The position numbers and the translations under genes were made by a program. The notes under the pieces are model-generated. The model did not search any database, was not told where the DNA came from, and was given only the letters and a program-made list of their open reading frames with translations. Positions 30,001-45,000 of a stretch of DNA of 64,000 nucleotides are shown one piece after another. The stretch is from Portibacter lacus. GTDB taxonomy: Bacteria > Bacteroidota > Bacteroidia > Chitinophagales > Saprospiraceae. Each line of letters opens with the position of its first letter. The stretch's first letter is position 1. Where the stretch lies: assembly GCF_021533215.1 (NCBI RefSeq), contig NZ_JAJNKA010000015.1, positions 1 through 64,000 of the forward strand, written 5' to 3'.

Positions 30001-33000
30001 AAAGTAACCTTTGACCGAGAATATAAAATAGGTTATCTAAGACAGGAACCGGAATTGGATCCAGATAAAACTGTTAAGGAGATTGTGCAAGAAGGTGTAC
30101 AGCACATCGTAGATGTAGTTAATGAATATGAAGCCATTAATGCAAAGTTTGCTGAGCCGATGTCAGATGATGAGATGAATGCATTAATTGAAAGACAAGG
30201 AGTCATCGGTGAGAAAATGGAGCAATTAGATGCTTGGAATTTAGATCACACACTAGAAGTGGCGATGGAATCACTGCGATGTCCACCAGATGATGCGAAA
30301 GTAAGTGTATTGTCAGGGGGAGAACGAAGAAGGGTTGCATTATGTAGGTTATTATTGAGTAAGCCAGATATCTTATTATTAGATGAGCCTACGAATCACT
30401 TGGATGCGGAAAGTGTCCATTGGTTAGAACAATATCTTAAGTCTTTTCCAGGTACTGTTATCGCTGTAACTCACGATAGGTACTTTTTGGATAATGTTGC
30501 AGGATGGATTTTAGAGCTTGATAGAGGGGAAGGAATTCCGTGGGAAGGAAACTATAGCTCTTGGTTAGAGCAGAAATCTGATCGATTAGCGAACGAGGAA
30601 AAAACAGAATCGAAACGTCAGAAAGCCTTAAAAAAGGAGTTAGAGTGGGTTCGTCAGGGACAAAAGGGAAGACAGTCGAAAGGTAAGGCAAGGTTGAATG
30701 CATACGAATCGATGAGTAATGCGGATGTTAAGGAAAAAGAGGCAAGATTAGAATTACTTATTCCTAAAGGTCCTAGGTTAGGAGACACCGTAATCAACTT
30801 AAATAATGTGACCAAGTCTTTCGATAATCGAGTGTTGATAGATAATTTATCATTTTCGATTCCTAAAAATGCGATCGTTGGTATTATAGGTGCGAATGGA
30901 GTAGGGAAGTCCACTCTATTCAGAATGATAATGGGTGAGGAGCAACCCGATTCAGGAAGTGTAGAAATTGGTGAAACGGTGAAACTTGCGTATGTTGATC
31001 AATCGCACGAAGATCTGCTTCCTGAGAAAACAATCTTCGAAGTGGTAGGACAAGGTAATGACTTTATAGAAGTAGAAGGTAAGGAGGTCAATGTTAGAGC
31101 ATACGTCAGCAAATTCAACTTTGCAGGAGCCGATCAGCAGAAAAAAGTAGGAGTTCTTTCCGGTGGAGAGCGAAACAGACTGCATATGGCGATAACACTG
31201 AAAGAAGGTGGAAATGTTATTCTACTGGATGAGCCTACAAATGATATTGATGTGAATACCTTGAGAGCACTGGAGGAAGCTATTGATAATTTTGCAGGAT
31301 GTGTTCTTGTGATTTCGCATGATAGATGGTTTATCGATAGATTAGCAACACACATTATTTCTTTCGAGGATGAAGGTGATGTGGTTTTCTACGAAGGAAA
31401 TTACAGTGCCTATGAAGCCAATAAGAAAGAGCGATTAGGTGATGTTGCACCAAGAAGACCAAGATTTAAGAGTTTACTATAGGAAAATGAATCATTTAAC
31501 AATAGGCAAAGTGCTTGAAGAGCTTAAGGAGGTGGAGTCACCCTTTCTTGAGGTTTTCAAGCATGGAAGCCTTGTTGTAGAAATGTATCAACCAGACAAG
31601 GTGGACTTGCAATCTCCTCATACTAGAGATGAAGTTTATATAATTGCGGCGGGATCAGGTGCATTTGTGCATAATGAAGTAATGAAAAGAGTAGAGAAGG
31701 GTGATTTTTTATTTGTTCCTGCGGGTGACGAACATCGCTTTGTTGACTTTTCTAATGATTTTAGTACTTGGGTATTATTTTATGGGCCAGAAGGAGGAGA
31801 ATAATGCAATCACTAGAATTATACATATTACGAGGGGAATTAGATTATTTAGAAAATAATCCTGAAGAGGTCAGGGCTGTAGTTAATCGAGCAATTTACT
31901 CAGGAGATCAGAAAGAACATAAAACCCATCCTATTCAGTTTGTTTCGGAGAGCATTCATGGACTTAAGATATCTGAATCATTGGGTTTAGGGATGATCAG
32001 TTTGTTCATAGAGTTAGGTGCATATGTCAATGGTTATGGAACATGGAAAGAAGATTCGCCACTTTTAGCAGCTATCGGACTGTACCAAACGGAAATCGCC
32101 CATTTTTTAATTGACAAAGGTGCCGATTTTGCGCATGTAGGATATCATGGTGCTACGGCATTGCACTGGGCAGCATGGACTGGTCAAGATACATTGGTCG
32201 AAGCGTTATTAGAATTTCCAGTAGACATAGATGTATCGGATCATGATTTCGGAGCGACACCTTTACTTTATGGGATACACGGTTATTTCAGAGGAGGAGA
32301 AGAGAACAAAAATAACCAAGTGAAATGTATAAAGTTATTGCTTGATGCTGGTGCTAATCCAAGGCACAAAGATAAAGAAGGTAATGATGCTTGGAGTTAT
32401 GTGAAGGGTAGGGATGGTGATGAAGTGTTGGAAGTGTTAGGAGAGCGATAAGCTGTAAGCCGTTAGCAGTGAGCTACTGAAATGAACTTGAACATACATT
32501 CTGAGAAAAAGCAAGAAGATTTTAGTTTATAGTTTTTAGTTTTTCGGGGAAACGAGAAAGCTGGTAAATTTTAAGTTATGAGTCCTAGTAATCAAAAGTA
32601 TTAATCTGCGGAAATCTGCATAATCTGCGGGGAAATTTTAGCATAGCGATAAGCTGTGAGCTGTTAGCTGTGAGCTACTGAAATGAACTTGAACATACAT
32701 TCTGAGAAAAAGCAAGAAGATTTTACTTTTTAGTTTTCAGTTTTTAGGGGAAAAGAGAAAGCTGGTAAATTTTAAGTTATGAGCCCTAGTAATCTAAAGT
32801 ATTAATCTGCGGAAATCTGCATAATCTGCGGGAAAATTTTAGGGGAGCGATAAGCTGTAAGCCGTTAGCTTTGAGCTATTGAAAGGAACTTGAACTTACA
32901 TTCTGAGAAAAAGCAAGAAGTTATTAGTTTTAGTTTTTCGGGGAAACGAGAAAGCTGGTAAATTTTAAGTTATGAGTCCTAGTAATCAAAAGTATTAATC

Positions 33001-36000
33001 TGCGGAAATCTGCATAATCTGCGGGAAAATTTTGGAGAGCGGTGAGCTGTGAGCCATTAGCAGTGTGCATTAATTTGAAATATTTATCCGATCATATTGC
33101 CCAGTGGCCTTCGTGGTAAAAGTAGAATTTGCTTTTAACACCAATGGCCCGATCTGAAATTCACCATAAATATTAATGCCCCTATGATTTTCTATGATAC
33201 CATAATTAACAATACCAGCATTTAGATTTGGATCCGGTTCATGCATATACATGCTCAGATCACCCTTGTTTTGAATATATCCACCGAGCTCATTAATAAT
33301 CACACTCCCAGTTTGATTGTTAAAACTAAATCCACCATCCACAATATAAATATCACCATAATTTCTAATCGCATAAGGAATTGATTTATCCGTTTTGTTA
33401 CAATAGATGTATCCATATGCATTTAATGTACCATGATTTACTATAACACCTGTGGATGATAATTCTAACGAAGCATTAACTCCCACGGTGAAAGTACCAT
33501 TGCTTCCTACTTTAATTCCTTTGACTATTATCCCATAAGTGTTGGGTGGAATGATAACCTCCCTAATCGATTCATCCATTCCGATCATCACTTCTTCACA
33601 GGGCAACGGAATATGGCCTAACGACCAGTTATTTTCATCCATCCAGTCTGTGCTTAATCCTAAATATACATTCTGCAATCCTAAATATCCATCATCCACT
33701 ATTCCATTGCAGTCATTATCGATCCCATCACAGATTTCAGGATTTCCATCAAAAGAATCTGCTTCATTATCATTACAATCCGTCACATTAGCACAATGTG
33801 AATCACCATCAGAGTCCACTCCAAATCCATCACTGCACATCAAACTGACATCACCGCTGTAGGGCATTAATGGATTGCCAGACATCGAAAAGAAATTTAT
33901 ACTACAATAATTGCTTAATGAAGAATCAAAACATCCAGATAAATTATTACTAGAGAAATCAAGATAATTCAAGTTGCTTAGATAAAATCCAAAGTAGAGT
34001 GGAGTTGTTCCGTAAAATTGGTTATTACTAACATCCAAATGCTTTAGCCCTCTCATATTTCTGAGCGCATCCGGAAGGGTATCATTGAAATTATTGTGAC
34101 TAATATCTAAGGTTTGTAGACTTGTCAGATTCTCTATTTCTGTAGGAAGCCCTCCTGAAATTGAATTATTAGATAAATTAATTGTTTGCAATTTGAAAAA
34201 AGTATCAATAGAAGAATAGAGATAGCCACTAAGGTTATTATTACTCAAGTTTATTCCGATGATCTCCGCCTTATTATTGCAAATGATACCATACCATTGA
34301 CAATAATCACAATCACCACTATTTAATCCATCTTCCCAACCTTGTTTATTCGTCCATGAATCACCATTTGTGGCATTATAGAAACTCAATAATGAGTCCG
34401 TTAATGCATAATTGCATGGCGTTTCTTCAGTGTAGGCGCAAATACTAAATTCGCCAGAATCATTCGATCCCACATCAGCAACTCGAATGTATATTTCTTG
34501 ACCAGCCTTACTGATATCATCTATGTTAAGTAATGCCTGATTACCTGCACCAGAATTATCGTCACATTCCCACAATGTCAGCCCGAAACAATCACCAGTA
34601 TACGTTTCGATTACAAGATCGTCTAGACCACCATTAATAGTTGATGTCTCTATATTCACTTTCCCTGAAGTAGGAATAGTCACCTTGAACCAAACGTCCT
34701 TCGGATTCGCTGTTGCATCACATGAGAATGCACCTAAGTTACTTGTTGCAGTGCTGTATACATTATCATAAGTCCATTCTATGCAACTGATACTTGGAAA
34801 TAACTCAATGGCTGTTAGACATTCATCATTTATCGGAGGAACATCACTACAGTCTTGACTTAGAATACAATCTGCATTGATAAATTTATTATAGATTAGT
34901 TCACCTGGTTGAGGTCCGAATCCTTTAGATAAATTAACACCTACAGCATTCAAGTGGCAATAGGACATAATCGTTCCTCCATCTTCGGGAACAGGTGGTT
35001 GTCCGCATGATCCTGGCGTTGTCACGCAACCATCGATTGCCGTATAGTTTCCATTCCATGAACAATCTTGTGTGTGAGGTGAGCCAAAATTATGACCCAT
35101 TTCATGGGCAATAACCATCACGTTCCAAGAATAGTTGGGATAAGCAACAACGCCTCCATTCAAGTTACCACTAACCGCGTAATTATTGTACGTGCTGCAT
35201 AAAGCATTCAGCCATGCAACTCCACCGCCTAAACTTCTACCTGATAATAAGTGAGCGAGCCTTCCGTTAAATCCCGAAATTGACCTCACCCTTTTGAATT
35301 CGTATAATACATTTTCACTTCCGCTGAAGCCTACATATGGATCAGAACTCGTATGAATCATGATCTCTGAAATTTTGATTGAAATTCCTACTCGATTGTA
35401 TTGGAGTGAAACTTGATTGAAAAGATTCACCACCCAATCTGTGGTCGCTGAGAGGTTCTTACCTTTTTTGCTATATGCAGAGTAGTCCACCTCGAAATAG
35501 ATATCTACACAATCTGAAGATGGTGCTCTATTGGTCCCAACTTTAGGAACTACATTTTGATTTTCTTTGATACCGTTCGTGGAGCATATAAATTCTTGCT
35601 GCTCCTTTAATTCATTATTATAGAAACCGACGTAATGGGTTTTATCGAATCTGTTAATCTGGAAATCGCCAGTCTGATCAGAAATTAATACATCTATTTC
35701 TTCCCCTCTCATGCTAACCGCTGCAATCGATTTTGCTTCATTTCCTTCTATATAACCCTGATAGAATACGTAATTTTCACCCTCTGTAAATACATCTCCC
35801 GTTTCTGTGGTCACCCTAAAGTTATCACTCAGGATTTTAACTTTTTTTAATATTAATGATTTTGATCCTTCGAATGTAGGTACCACTAGATTCATATGTT
35901 CTTTATTTGACCTGCTTGATCTCGTGAAATTCTTATCCAACTTGTACATGAGTGCTCGATCTATCGGAGCTGCGTTTCTATGTTGAGCTGTCGCTTTAGG

Positions 36001-39000
36001 GTCAATTTGGAAGAATTCAAATTTACTTAGTGTCTGCGCATAGGTTGCGGAAACCATAAAAAAGAGAAATACAATAGAGAAGAATCTATTCATTGGTAGA
36101 AGGATTATATGATAGGTAGACTATTTCTAAATCATCGTCACTAGATAATTCTGGTTAAATGTCGCTTACTTATTAAAAGTGAAAATTGAAGAATTTTGGA
36201 ATTAATGCGCTAACCTAAGTTTTTTTAGGTCAATGTTTTAAGGTGCTAATTAATTTGTTGCAACGAAAACCTGGCTGCAGACACTCATATTTTATATGTG
36301 TACTTCAACTGAAATTGTGAAATATAGGTTAACTGATTGATGCTGGTATGGATGAACTGTTGGTAAAGGATTAAAAATTATAGTTATTCGTCAGCATCAG
36401 ATATGTTGCCACAGAACCAAGGACAAGTGCAATAAGATTGGTAAGAATCATCGGGGAGAGGACAAAGAATTTATTTCCTAAACTTATATTGAAAGTCCGG
36501 TCTTTAATGGTTTTTCCGATGATGTAAATGACTACTGCGAAGAACCAGAAATATACCCATGGTTGAATCATAATTTTTAGTATTAGTTATTTAATAACGA
36601 TATTTCTACCGTGATACTCTTTTGCATTAAGTAATTCATGAAGCTTTCCTATATTCTCAGATGTAACTTTTCCAGCGGGCATAATGGATAAGTGCTCGCC
36701 AGCCGCATCTTTCATTTGCATTAATGTTGCTCTACCTTCCCAAGCAGTTTTTTTCTGACCAGAGGTAAGAATTCTAGTGATTTCTGGAATTTGACTCAGT
36801 GTTTTAGTTGCCGTAATTGGGTCCTCCACATCATCAATAGCCTTGTGAAAACAAACTTCTAACGGTGAGGCAAGTTGGGCAAGTGCTCTGGTCAATTCCT
36901 CATTTATACATTGACCTTCTAAAACTCCAAACACAACACCTTGAATCCCAATTGCTTTAAATTCAAGGATTTCCTGTTTCATTTGCTCTACTTCATCCGA
37001 ATTATATTCGAAGTTTCCACCCCGAGGTCTAATCATCACCATAATCGGAATATCAGTCTGCTGCATCAATTTCTTAACTTCTTCGATGTCCGGTGTAAGT
37101 CCATCCAATTCTAGCCGAGAACAAAACTCAACTCTGTTCGCTCCATTAGCAATAACAGATAAGGCTTCATCTACCGTTTCGATACAAGCTTCTTTAAGAT
37201 ATGTTGCAGTCATGATAATTTAAAAAGTAGGACAGAAATTAAAATCATTTTCATATTCTCCAATATACGAAATGCTGAACTCAAAAACACCGATACCTTG
37301 GCGATCATTGATTAAGTCTCGTAAACTTAGGTCGTAGCTGAATCCGATCAACATATTATCATATTCGAATCCACCTAGCAAGATTAATGCGTCTAAAGTA
37401 TAAACTTCAACATCTCGGACTGGTCGCAAAAAAGCACCAACATGAAATGCTTGTTTGGCAGCTTCATTTCGCGCTATTCTAAAGCCTGATCCCGCATTTA
37501 ATTCTAAATGTGGTCCTTGACTTAGGAAAAGAACTCTTGGTGTAATTCTTAATTGTTCCGAAACTCGAAATTCGGTATTTAGATAAGCACTGTATTTCAT
37601 ATGTAAGTTACTCTCCTTTTCTAGGTCAGGATTGATCGCATCTACACTTTTGAAAAACGAAATGTTAGGCGTATGAAAATGTGCTAGTGCAACACCCGTG
37701 TTAAAATTGAAATACTTAGAAGGAGATATCGTGTAATGTAGACCGACTCCAAAATCACCATAAGCAAAATTATTCACAGGTAATTGCTCTGAAGTTTCTA
37801 AGTCGAAAGCATCTAGATTATTAAATTGATCGCCGAATTGTAAGTCTTCATAATTGATATTCTTCTGAGCTAGACCTAATTGGAAACCTAACCCAAGGTA
37901 TTGCCTTGTCCTTTTATCTAAAGCTTTATGATAGGCGAAAAACAAAGATAGTTGGTTTGTATTCAGATCGTAGAGCGCGGCATTATCTCCATAAAACTGA
38001 AAACCTACAGATGCGAAATCTGGATTCTTTTTATTGGTGAATGGGATTTCATAACGTAAGTCACCACCCACACCGTAAGTAGAGATACTATTTTCTATAG
38101 CTGCCCTCCATTGATCACGATAAATAGCGCCGACTCGGAAGGATCCGTCATAGGATCCAGCAAGTGCCGGGTTCAAATTTAAAGGTGCTGCAAAGAATTG
38201 CGAAAAGTGTTGATCCTGAGCACTTAACTTGTTCAAGGATAATAACACAGACAGAATAATAATAGAATATACCAGTTTCATCAATGCAAAAATAGTTTTT
38301 TCCTCTGTTTTATTGTGCTAGAGGAGCAATAATTAAGGGTTTTGGAATCATTATTGTTAATCTATTATAGAACATATTGAATTCAATGCCGAAGAAGTAC
38401 GGAAAGAAAATTATTCAAAGTGAGGATCCATTTGCAATTTGCATAGTGGCGATAGCTCCTTTACGTGCTAGACCTAGCCACTCTGAAGAACAAGTTTCTC
38501 AATTGTTAATTGGAGAGCAAGCTATGATCTTGGATCGGAAGGGAAAGCACTGGTATAAGGTTAGAACCGAATGGGATAATTACGTAGGCTGGATCGATGC
38601 GAAGCAGATTCACCTAATAGATGAGGAGGATTTCGAAAAGAATAAAGAGCATGCAGCTTTTGCATTAGAACTGGTTCAAGGAGCGATGGGTGCAGAATTC
38701 AGTATACCTGTTACCATTGGAGCAACACTTCCTCGATTTGATGGAATCAGTTGTAAGATGCCTTTCGGAAAAATGACTTATAGTGGTCAAGCTATCTTCG
38801 CAGATACTTTAGAATTAGATGAGTATAGACTTGTAAAGCTAGGATTGAAATATATTCATGCACCATATCAGTGGGGTGGGCGTTCTCCCTTCGGAATAGA
38901 TGGGTCGGGCTTGATTCAGATGATTTTCAAGCTGGCAGGAATTCGAATTCCACGTGATTCAGATAAGCAGATAGCCTTAGGAGAACTTGTTGATTTTCCA

Positions 39001-42000
39001 AGTGATGCTCAACCAGCAGATCTGGCTTTCTTCGAAGACACGAAAGGCAACATCGTACATGTAGGAATGATCATTGAAGAATCTAAGATTCTTCATGCAT
39101 ATGGCAAAGTAAGACAAGATTACTTTGACCATCATGGGATCTATAATAGTGACTTAGGGAAGTACACTCATAAGTTGAGAATCATTAAAAGAGTTATTGT
39201 CCGTGAGAAAAACATGGATGGCGCATTATCTGCGGTAGTTTCCGAGTCTTAATTTTTGTCCAAGGTTAAAATTTACAGATCAGTTAGGCTTGATTTTGCA
39301 ATAGATTAGATTGTCTTAGTTTGCTTAAGATGAAATTCCTCTTTTATCTAATTTTAGTTTTAACCAGCGTATGTATATCTGGCAATTCGCTTTACAAATA
39401 AAACAATCATGGAGTGATCCTCATTAAAACGGTCTAAGAAAAAGTAGATAATATTATGGATCATGCCGTAGTGATAAGTCCAGATATTCGTAAGTTAGGT
39501 TAGGTAAATATAATTAGTGAGCTTGAGCGTTTTGGCTTTTCACCCCTGCACGAATCTGTGTATTAGGAAACACCATTTAGTTCCTATGATAAAGAAATCT
39601 ATAGTTATGATTAAGCACTCTTTTTAAATAAAATTTGCAAAAGGGATTAATTTTTATACATTTGCTTATGTAATACATAATACAACATATGAAACTAATA
39701 GCAGCAGTTTATGCACCAATGCAAGCAGATCAGAGCCTAAACCTTGAGATTATTGATCAATATGCCCCTTTTTTGATGACAAATGGAATTAAAGGAGTCT
39801 TTGTTAACGGATCGACCGGAGACTTCGTATCACTAACTGACAAGGAAAGAATGGAGCTCATTGAAAAGTGGTCTGATTATTCAAAAGAGGACTTTAAAAT
39901 TATAAATCACGTTGGCCATAATTCACTTCGAGAAGCTAGGAAATTGGCAAGCCATGCCAGTAAGTATGTAGATGGAATAGCGGTTCTGCCTCCTTATTAT
40001 TTCAAATTGAAGCGCATTCAAGATTTGGTTTTGTATTGCAAACAGATAGCTGAAGCTGCACCTAATGTACCTTTTTATTACTACCATATCCCAGCACTCT
40101 CTGGAGCTAATTTTAAGATGCGAGACTTTGTAGAAATTGCAGTTAAAGAAATACCAACCTTCCAAGGGATTAAATTTACCAATAACGATTTTATTGATTA
40201 TCAGGAGTGTGTGTTATACAACGATCTCTTGGCTGAAAAATATGAAATGTATTTTGGTATAGATGAAATGCTGATGAATAGCTTGAATCTCGGAGGAAAT
40301 GGATGGGTCGGAAGTACGTATAACCATATTGCACCCCTTTATCAAAGCATTATGGAAGCATTCGGAAATCAGGAATACAAACTTGCAATGGAGATGCAAA
40401 GTAAAGCAATTAAGTTTGTTAATATCTTAGATGGCTATGGCGGATTTAATGGGGCAGGAAAAAGTTACATGAGAGCGTTAGGAGTGGATTGTGGGCCTAC
40501 GAGATTTCCACATACCTCACTTGCTGACGATAATATCTTAGAAATTAATAAAAAACTTAAAAGTGCCGGATTGACGGAGTCTAATTTTTCAAGTAAATAA
40601 AACTAATCTTTTTTTTGACCCTATATGTAATACATAATACAATGTAATTCTTTCACTATAATAAATCATTTAGATATGAAACATTTTTTTAGACAAATAA
40701 AATACCAGAGTTTGTCCCAAGGGAATCAACTTTTATCCAATTTTAGACTTGGAACTACTATAGCTTACTTGTTGCTAGGGTGCCTAAGTCTTTCTGCGCA
40801 ACAACAAAATATTAGTGGAATTGTAATTGATGAGAACAATCTACCTCTCCCCGGAGCAAATATTTTGATCAAGGGAAGTAATTCTGGAACTCAAAGTGAC
40901 TATGAGGGGAAATTTTCAATGACTGCATTAAAGGAGGATGTCATTGTGGTCAGCTTTCTAGGCTATATCACACAAGAATTAGAAATTGCGGATCGTACTG
41001 TTTTTAATATTTCAATGAGTCCATTAGCAAATTCACTTGATGAAGTCGTGGTAACAGGTTATGGGTCGCAATCAAGGGAAAAGTTAACCACCTCGATTGC
41101 AAAAATGGACACCAGAATTTTAGAGACCTCTACGAGATCAAATGCAGCGACAGCACTACAAGGAACCGTACCCGGATTAAGAGTTACGAATACGACTGGG
41201 CAGCCAGGATCTACTCCGCAGATTGTTCTAAGAGGTGGTACAAACTTTAGTGGAGGTGATTCACCATTGATCTTAATAGATGGTATTCCAGGTAGTTTTT
41301 ACGCTTTGAATCCAGATGATATTGAATCCATAGAAGTGTTGAAAGATGCTGCAGCTACTGCAATATATGGTGCAAGATCTGCAAATGGAGTGATACTGGT
41401 TACGACGAAAAGTGGAAAACTAGGGAAGACTAATGTCAACTATAAGTTCCGATATAGTATTAATAATGAAAGAAATGATCAACAATATTTAGAGGCGGCA
41501 GACTTCATAACTTATAACAGACAAAGTGTGTTGTATTATAATGAAGCTTCAGGAAGGAATAATTTTGACGCTGGATTCTTACACGGAGCAACAGGATTTG
41601 CTACAGGTGGAAATACAACAAATTCACCATTTACAACCCAGTATCTAACTCCAGAGAATGAATATTTGTTAAGTCAGCCAGGATGGAGTACCGTTCAAGA
41701 TCCAGTAGACCCCACTAAAGAAATTCTATTTTTGAACAACCCTGTGAATGATAATATTTACCAAGATAGCCGTGCTAAAGATCATTATGTTTCTTTTGAT
41801 GGTGGAAATGAAAACGGGAATTACTACCTCGGTCTTGGTTACCTTGATAATGATGGTTTAATCCTTGGTTCTGGATTTGAAAGATACTCCAGTAAGTTTT
41901 CAGGTTCTTACTATTTGAGGAAAAATCTTAAGGTAAATTCTAATTTCTTATACGCTCATTCTAGTTTGAATACTAGTCCTTTGGGAGCTGATAATACTGT

Positions 42001-45000
42001 GTTTAGAAGATTTGCAGGTCAGCCTCCTACTTCAAGAACGTATAATAATAATCCAGATGGTTCCTTGTCTACTATTTTAAATCAAGGTACTAATTCGGGG
42101 TTCGGAAATCCTTTATACTACAAAGATAAGGCTATTCGTAACAATCTGGAACAACGATTATCTGCTTCTGTTGGAGTAGATTGGGAAGTTATTGACAACT
42201 TGACACTTTCTTTCCAAGGAAGTCATTTTGCAATAAATAATCACAACGAAAGTTTTAATAAAGCATACTTAAATGGAAATACCTTAATTACCACTAGAGA
42301 TGCTTCTGTTTCGCTTGCTCGAACTTTGAGGAATCAGTTAACTGCAACAGCAGATTATAACATAGAAATTGGAAATCATAATTTTAATGCATTAGTAGGA
42401 AGTGAATATTTCAAAGATAACTATTTTACTAGTTCTGCGGCCACTAGAAATTCTCCTACAGATTTAATAGAAACATTGAATGCCGGCTCTGAAGCCAGAG
42501 GAATTCCTACTTCATTTGAAACTGAGTATTTAATCCTATCTACTTTCGGTAGACTTTTATATGATTACCAAAACAAATATTTAGTCAGTTTGACTTTTAG
42601 AAATGATGGCAGTTCGAGGTTAGGCAATAATAAATATGATTTCTTTCCAGGTGTGTCCGTCGGATGGAATGTTCACAACGAAGACTTTTTTGCTAATTCA
42701 GGTATTGCTAATATCATTTCTAAATTTAAGCCAAGAGTTTCATATGGTGTGAATGGTAATGTAGGCGTACTAAGTAACTATGGAGTTTATGGAGCATATG
42801 GATCACAAGGTGTTTATGATGGCCAGACAGGTTATGCTAATACAGGGCTCCCTGTTTTAGATTTGCAATGGGAACGATCTACAACCTTAAATGCTGGATT
42901 CGACCTAGGATTAATGAAGAATAGAATCGGAATTATTGCTGATTTCTATACAAGAGACATCAATGATAAATTGGCGCAACTAACTTTACCTTATTATACT
43001 GGCTTTTCATCAATTACAACGAACAATGGCGTGTTGAGAAATCGCGGTGTTGAAATTGGAATCGATGCAGATGTTATTAGGAGCGAAAATCTACAGTGGA
43101 ATATCGGAGCAACTTTTACTCAGAATAAAAATTACGTGGTGAAACTTCCTGAAAATGATAATGAGTTTAATCGTCAAGGAGGTACACTAATTTACAACCC
43201 TGATACAGGCGAAGAAGAGTGGGTAGGAGGACTGCAAGAAGGACAGCGTTATGGAGGTGATTTGATCATTACTTATGTACAAGATTATATTTATCAAAAT
43301 CAAGAACAAGTAGATGAGCATGCCGAACGAGAAGATGTTTTGCTGCCCGATCATTTTACAAGATATCCTGGTGATGTAGCTTGGGTGGATGTAAATAATG
43401 ACAATGTGATTAATAGTCTGGATAGACAAGTTATAGGAAGAACAACTCCTAGTATTGTTGGTGGTTTTACTTCTAATTTGATGTATAAGGGGTTTAGTTT
43501 GTATGTGAAAGCAGATTATGCTGCTGGTCACATGATATATAATCATATCAGAGGAAAAGGATGGGCTCAAACCCAAGGTAACTTGAATCAACCTATTGAA
43601 GTGTTGAATAGTTGGACACCTGAAAATACCTATACAGATTTACCACGATATGTTTTCGTAGATGCCCAGAAGAATATTTTCAGAGGGAGTGAAAGTGTAG
43701 TGAATAGTAGATTTTGGGAAAAAGGTGATTATCTGGCTTTACGAGAAGTGACCCTTAGTTACCAGTTTGGGAGTGATGTTTTTCGAGGAGTCGCTAAGAA
43801 TCTAATGGTTTATGCTACTGGAAGTAATCTCCATTATTTTAAATCATACAGTGGTGATACGCCCGAAGTAGGAGGTTGGAGAGCTGGAGATTTTCCGCTT
43901 CCTAAAACCTATACATTCGGACTTAACCTTAATTTTTAATCAAAAAAAGAACTAAGATGAAAAAATACATATTTATTTTATTGAGTCTGTTGGTTTTCGC
44001 GTCCTGTGAGAAACAACTCACACTAACCAGCCCAAGTGAACTTACTTCTGCGGGGTTTTGGGACACGGAAAACGGTGCCAGAGCAGCACATACGGGACTA
44101 TATGGCACCCTTAGGGGAAGTGCAGGAACCTTGTGGTTGCTTGGCGAAATAAGAAGTGATTTATGGGGAGGACAGACTTTCGAATCACCGAGTTATATAA
44201 GTTTAATTGAATCCAATATTACCGTTACCACTGCTCCTTTTGGTGGGTGGGCAGGTTTATATAGTGCAATTCATAAATTAAATGATTTTATAGCCAATGT
44301 CCCTGAAATAGAATTTGTATCTGAAAGTGAAAAAAGTCATATGATAGGCCAAGCATATGGCTTGAGAGCATTGTATTATTACACATTGTTGAAAACTTGG
44401 GGGGAAGTTCCTATCGTAACGAATCCGGTTTCGGATTTCGATCCGAGTGTGTTAAGTAAAGCTAGATCTTCGGAAACTCAAGTAATGGATTTGATTAAAA
44501 GTGACTTAGAATTATCTCTTGCAGCATTTGGGACAGATTTTAGCTTTTGGAATAACAATAAGAACTATTGGTCTAGAGCGGCAAGTCTAACACTAAAAGG
44601 GGAAGTTTATATTTGGTCTGGGAAATTACTTGGAGGCGGAGATGGTGATTTCACAGAAGCCTTGACTGCGTTGAACCAAGTTGCTGATGGATCGGGAGTG
44701 AGTTTAGTGGAGCATTTTAGTGAACTTTGGGGTGTTGAAAATGAAAACAATTCGGAATTTATTTTTGCACTTCAGTATAAGCAAGATGAAGCGAGTAATT
44801 TTTATAACTCTCTTACAGGAAGGACAACGGAGATTCATCCTCAATTTGATGATGAAGGTAATTCGATGAGTGATTTTATCATCGGTGGTTCGAATAGGCT
44901 AGGGCCGAGTGAGAAAACCTTACTTGTACTTGATGATTCTTTGGATTATCGAAGAAATGAAACATTTATTCGATTGTATGTGGATGGAGAAGGATATCCT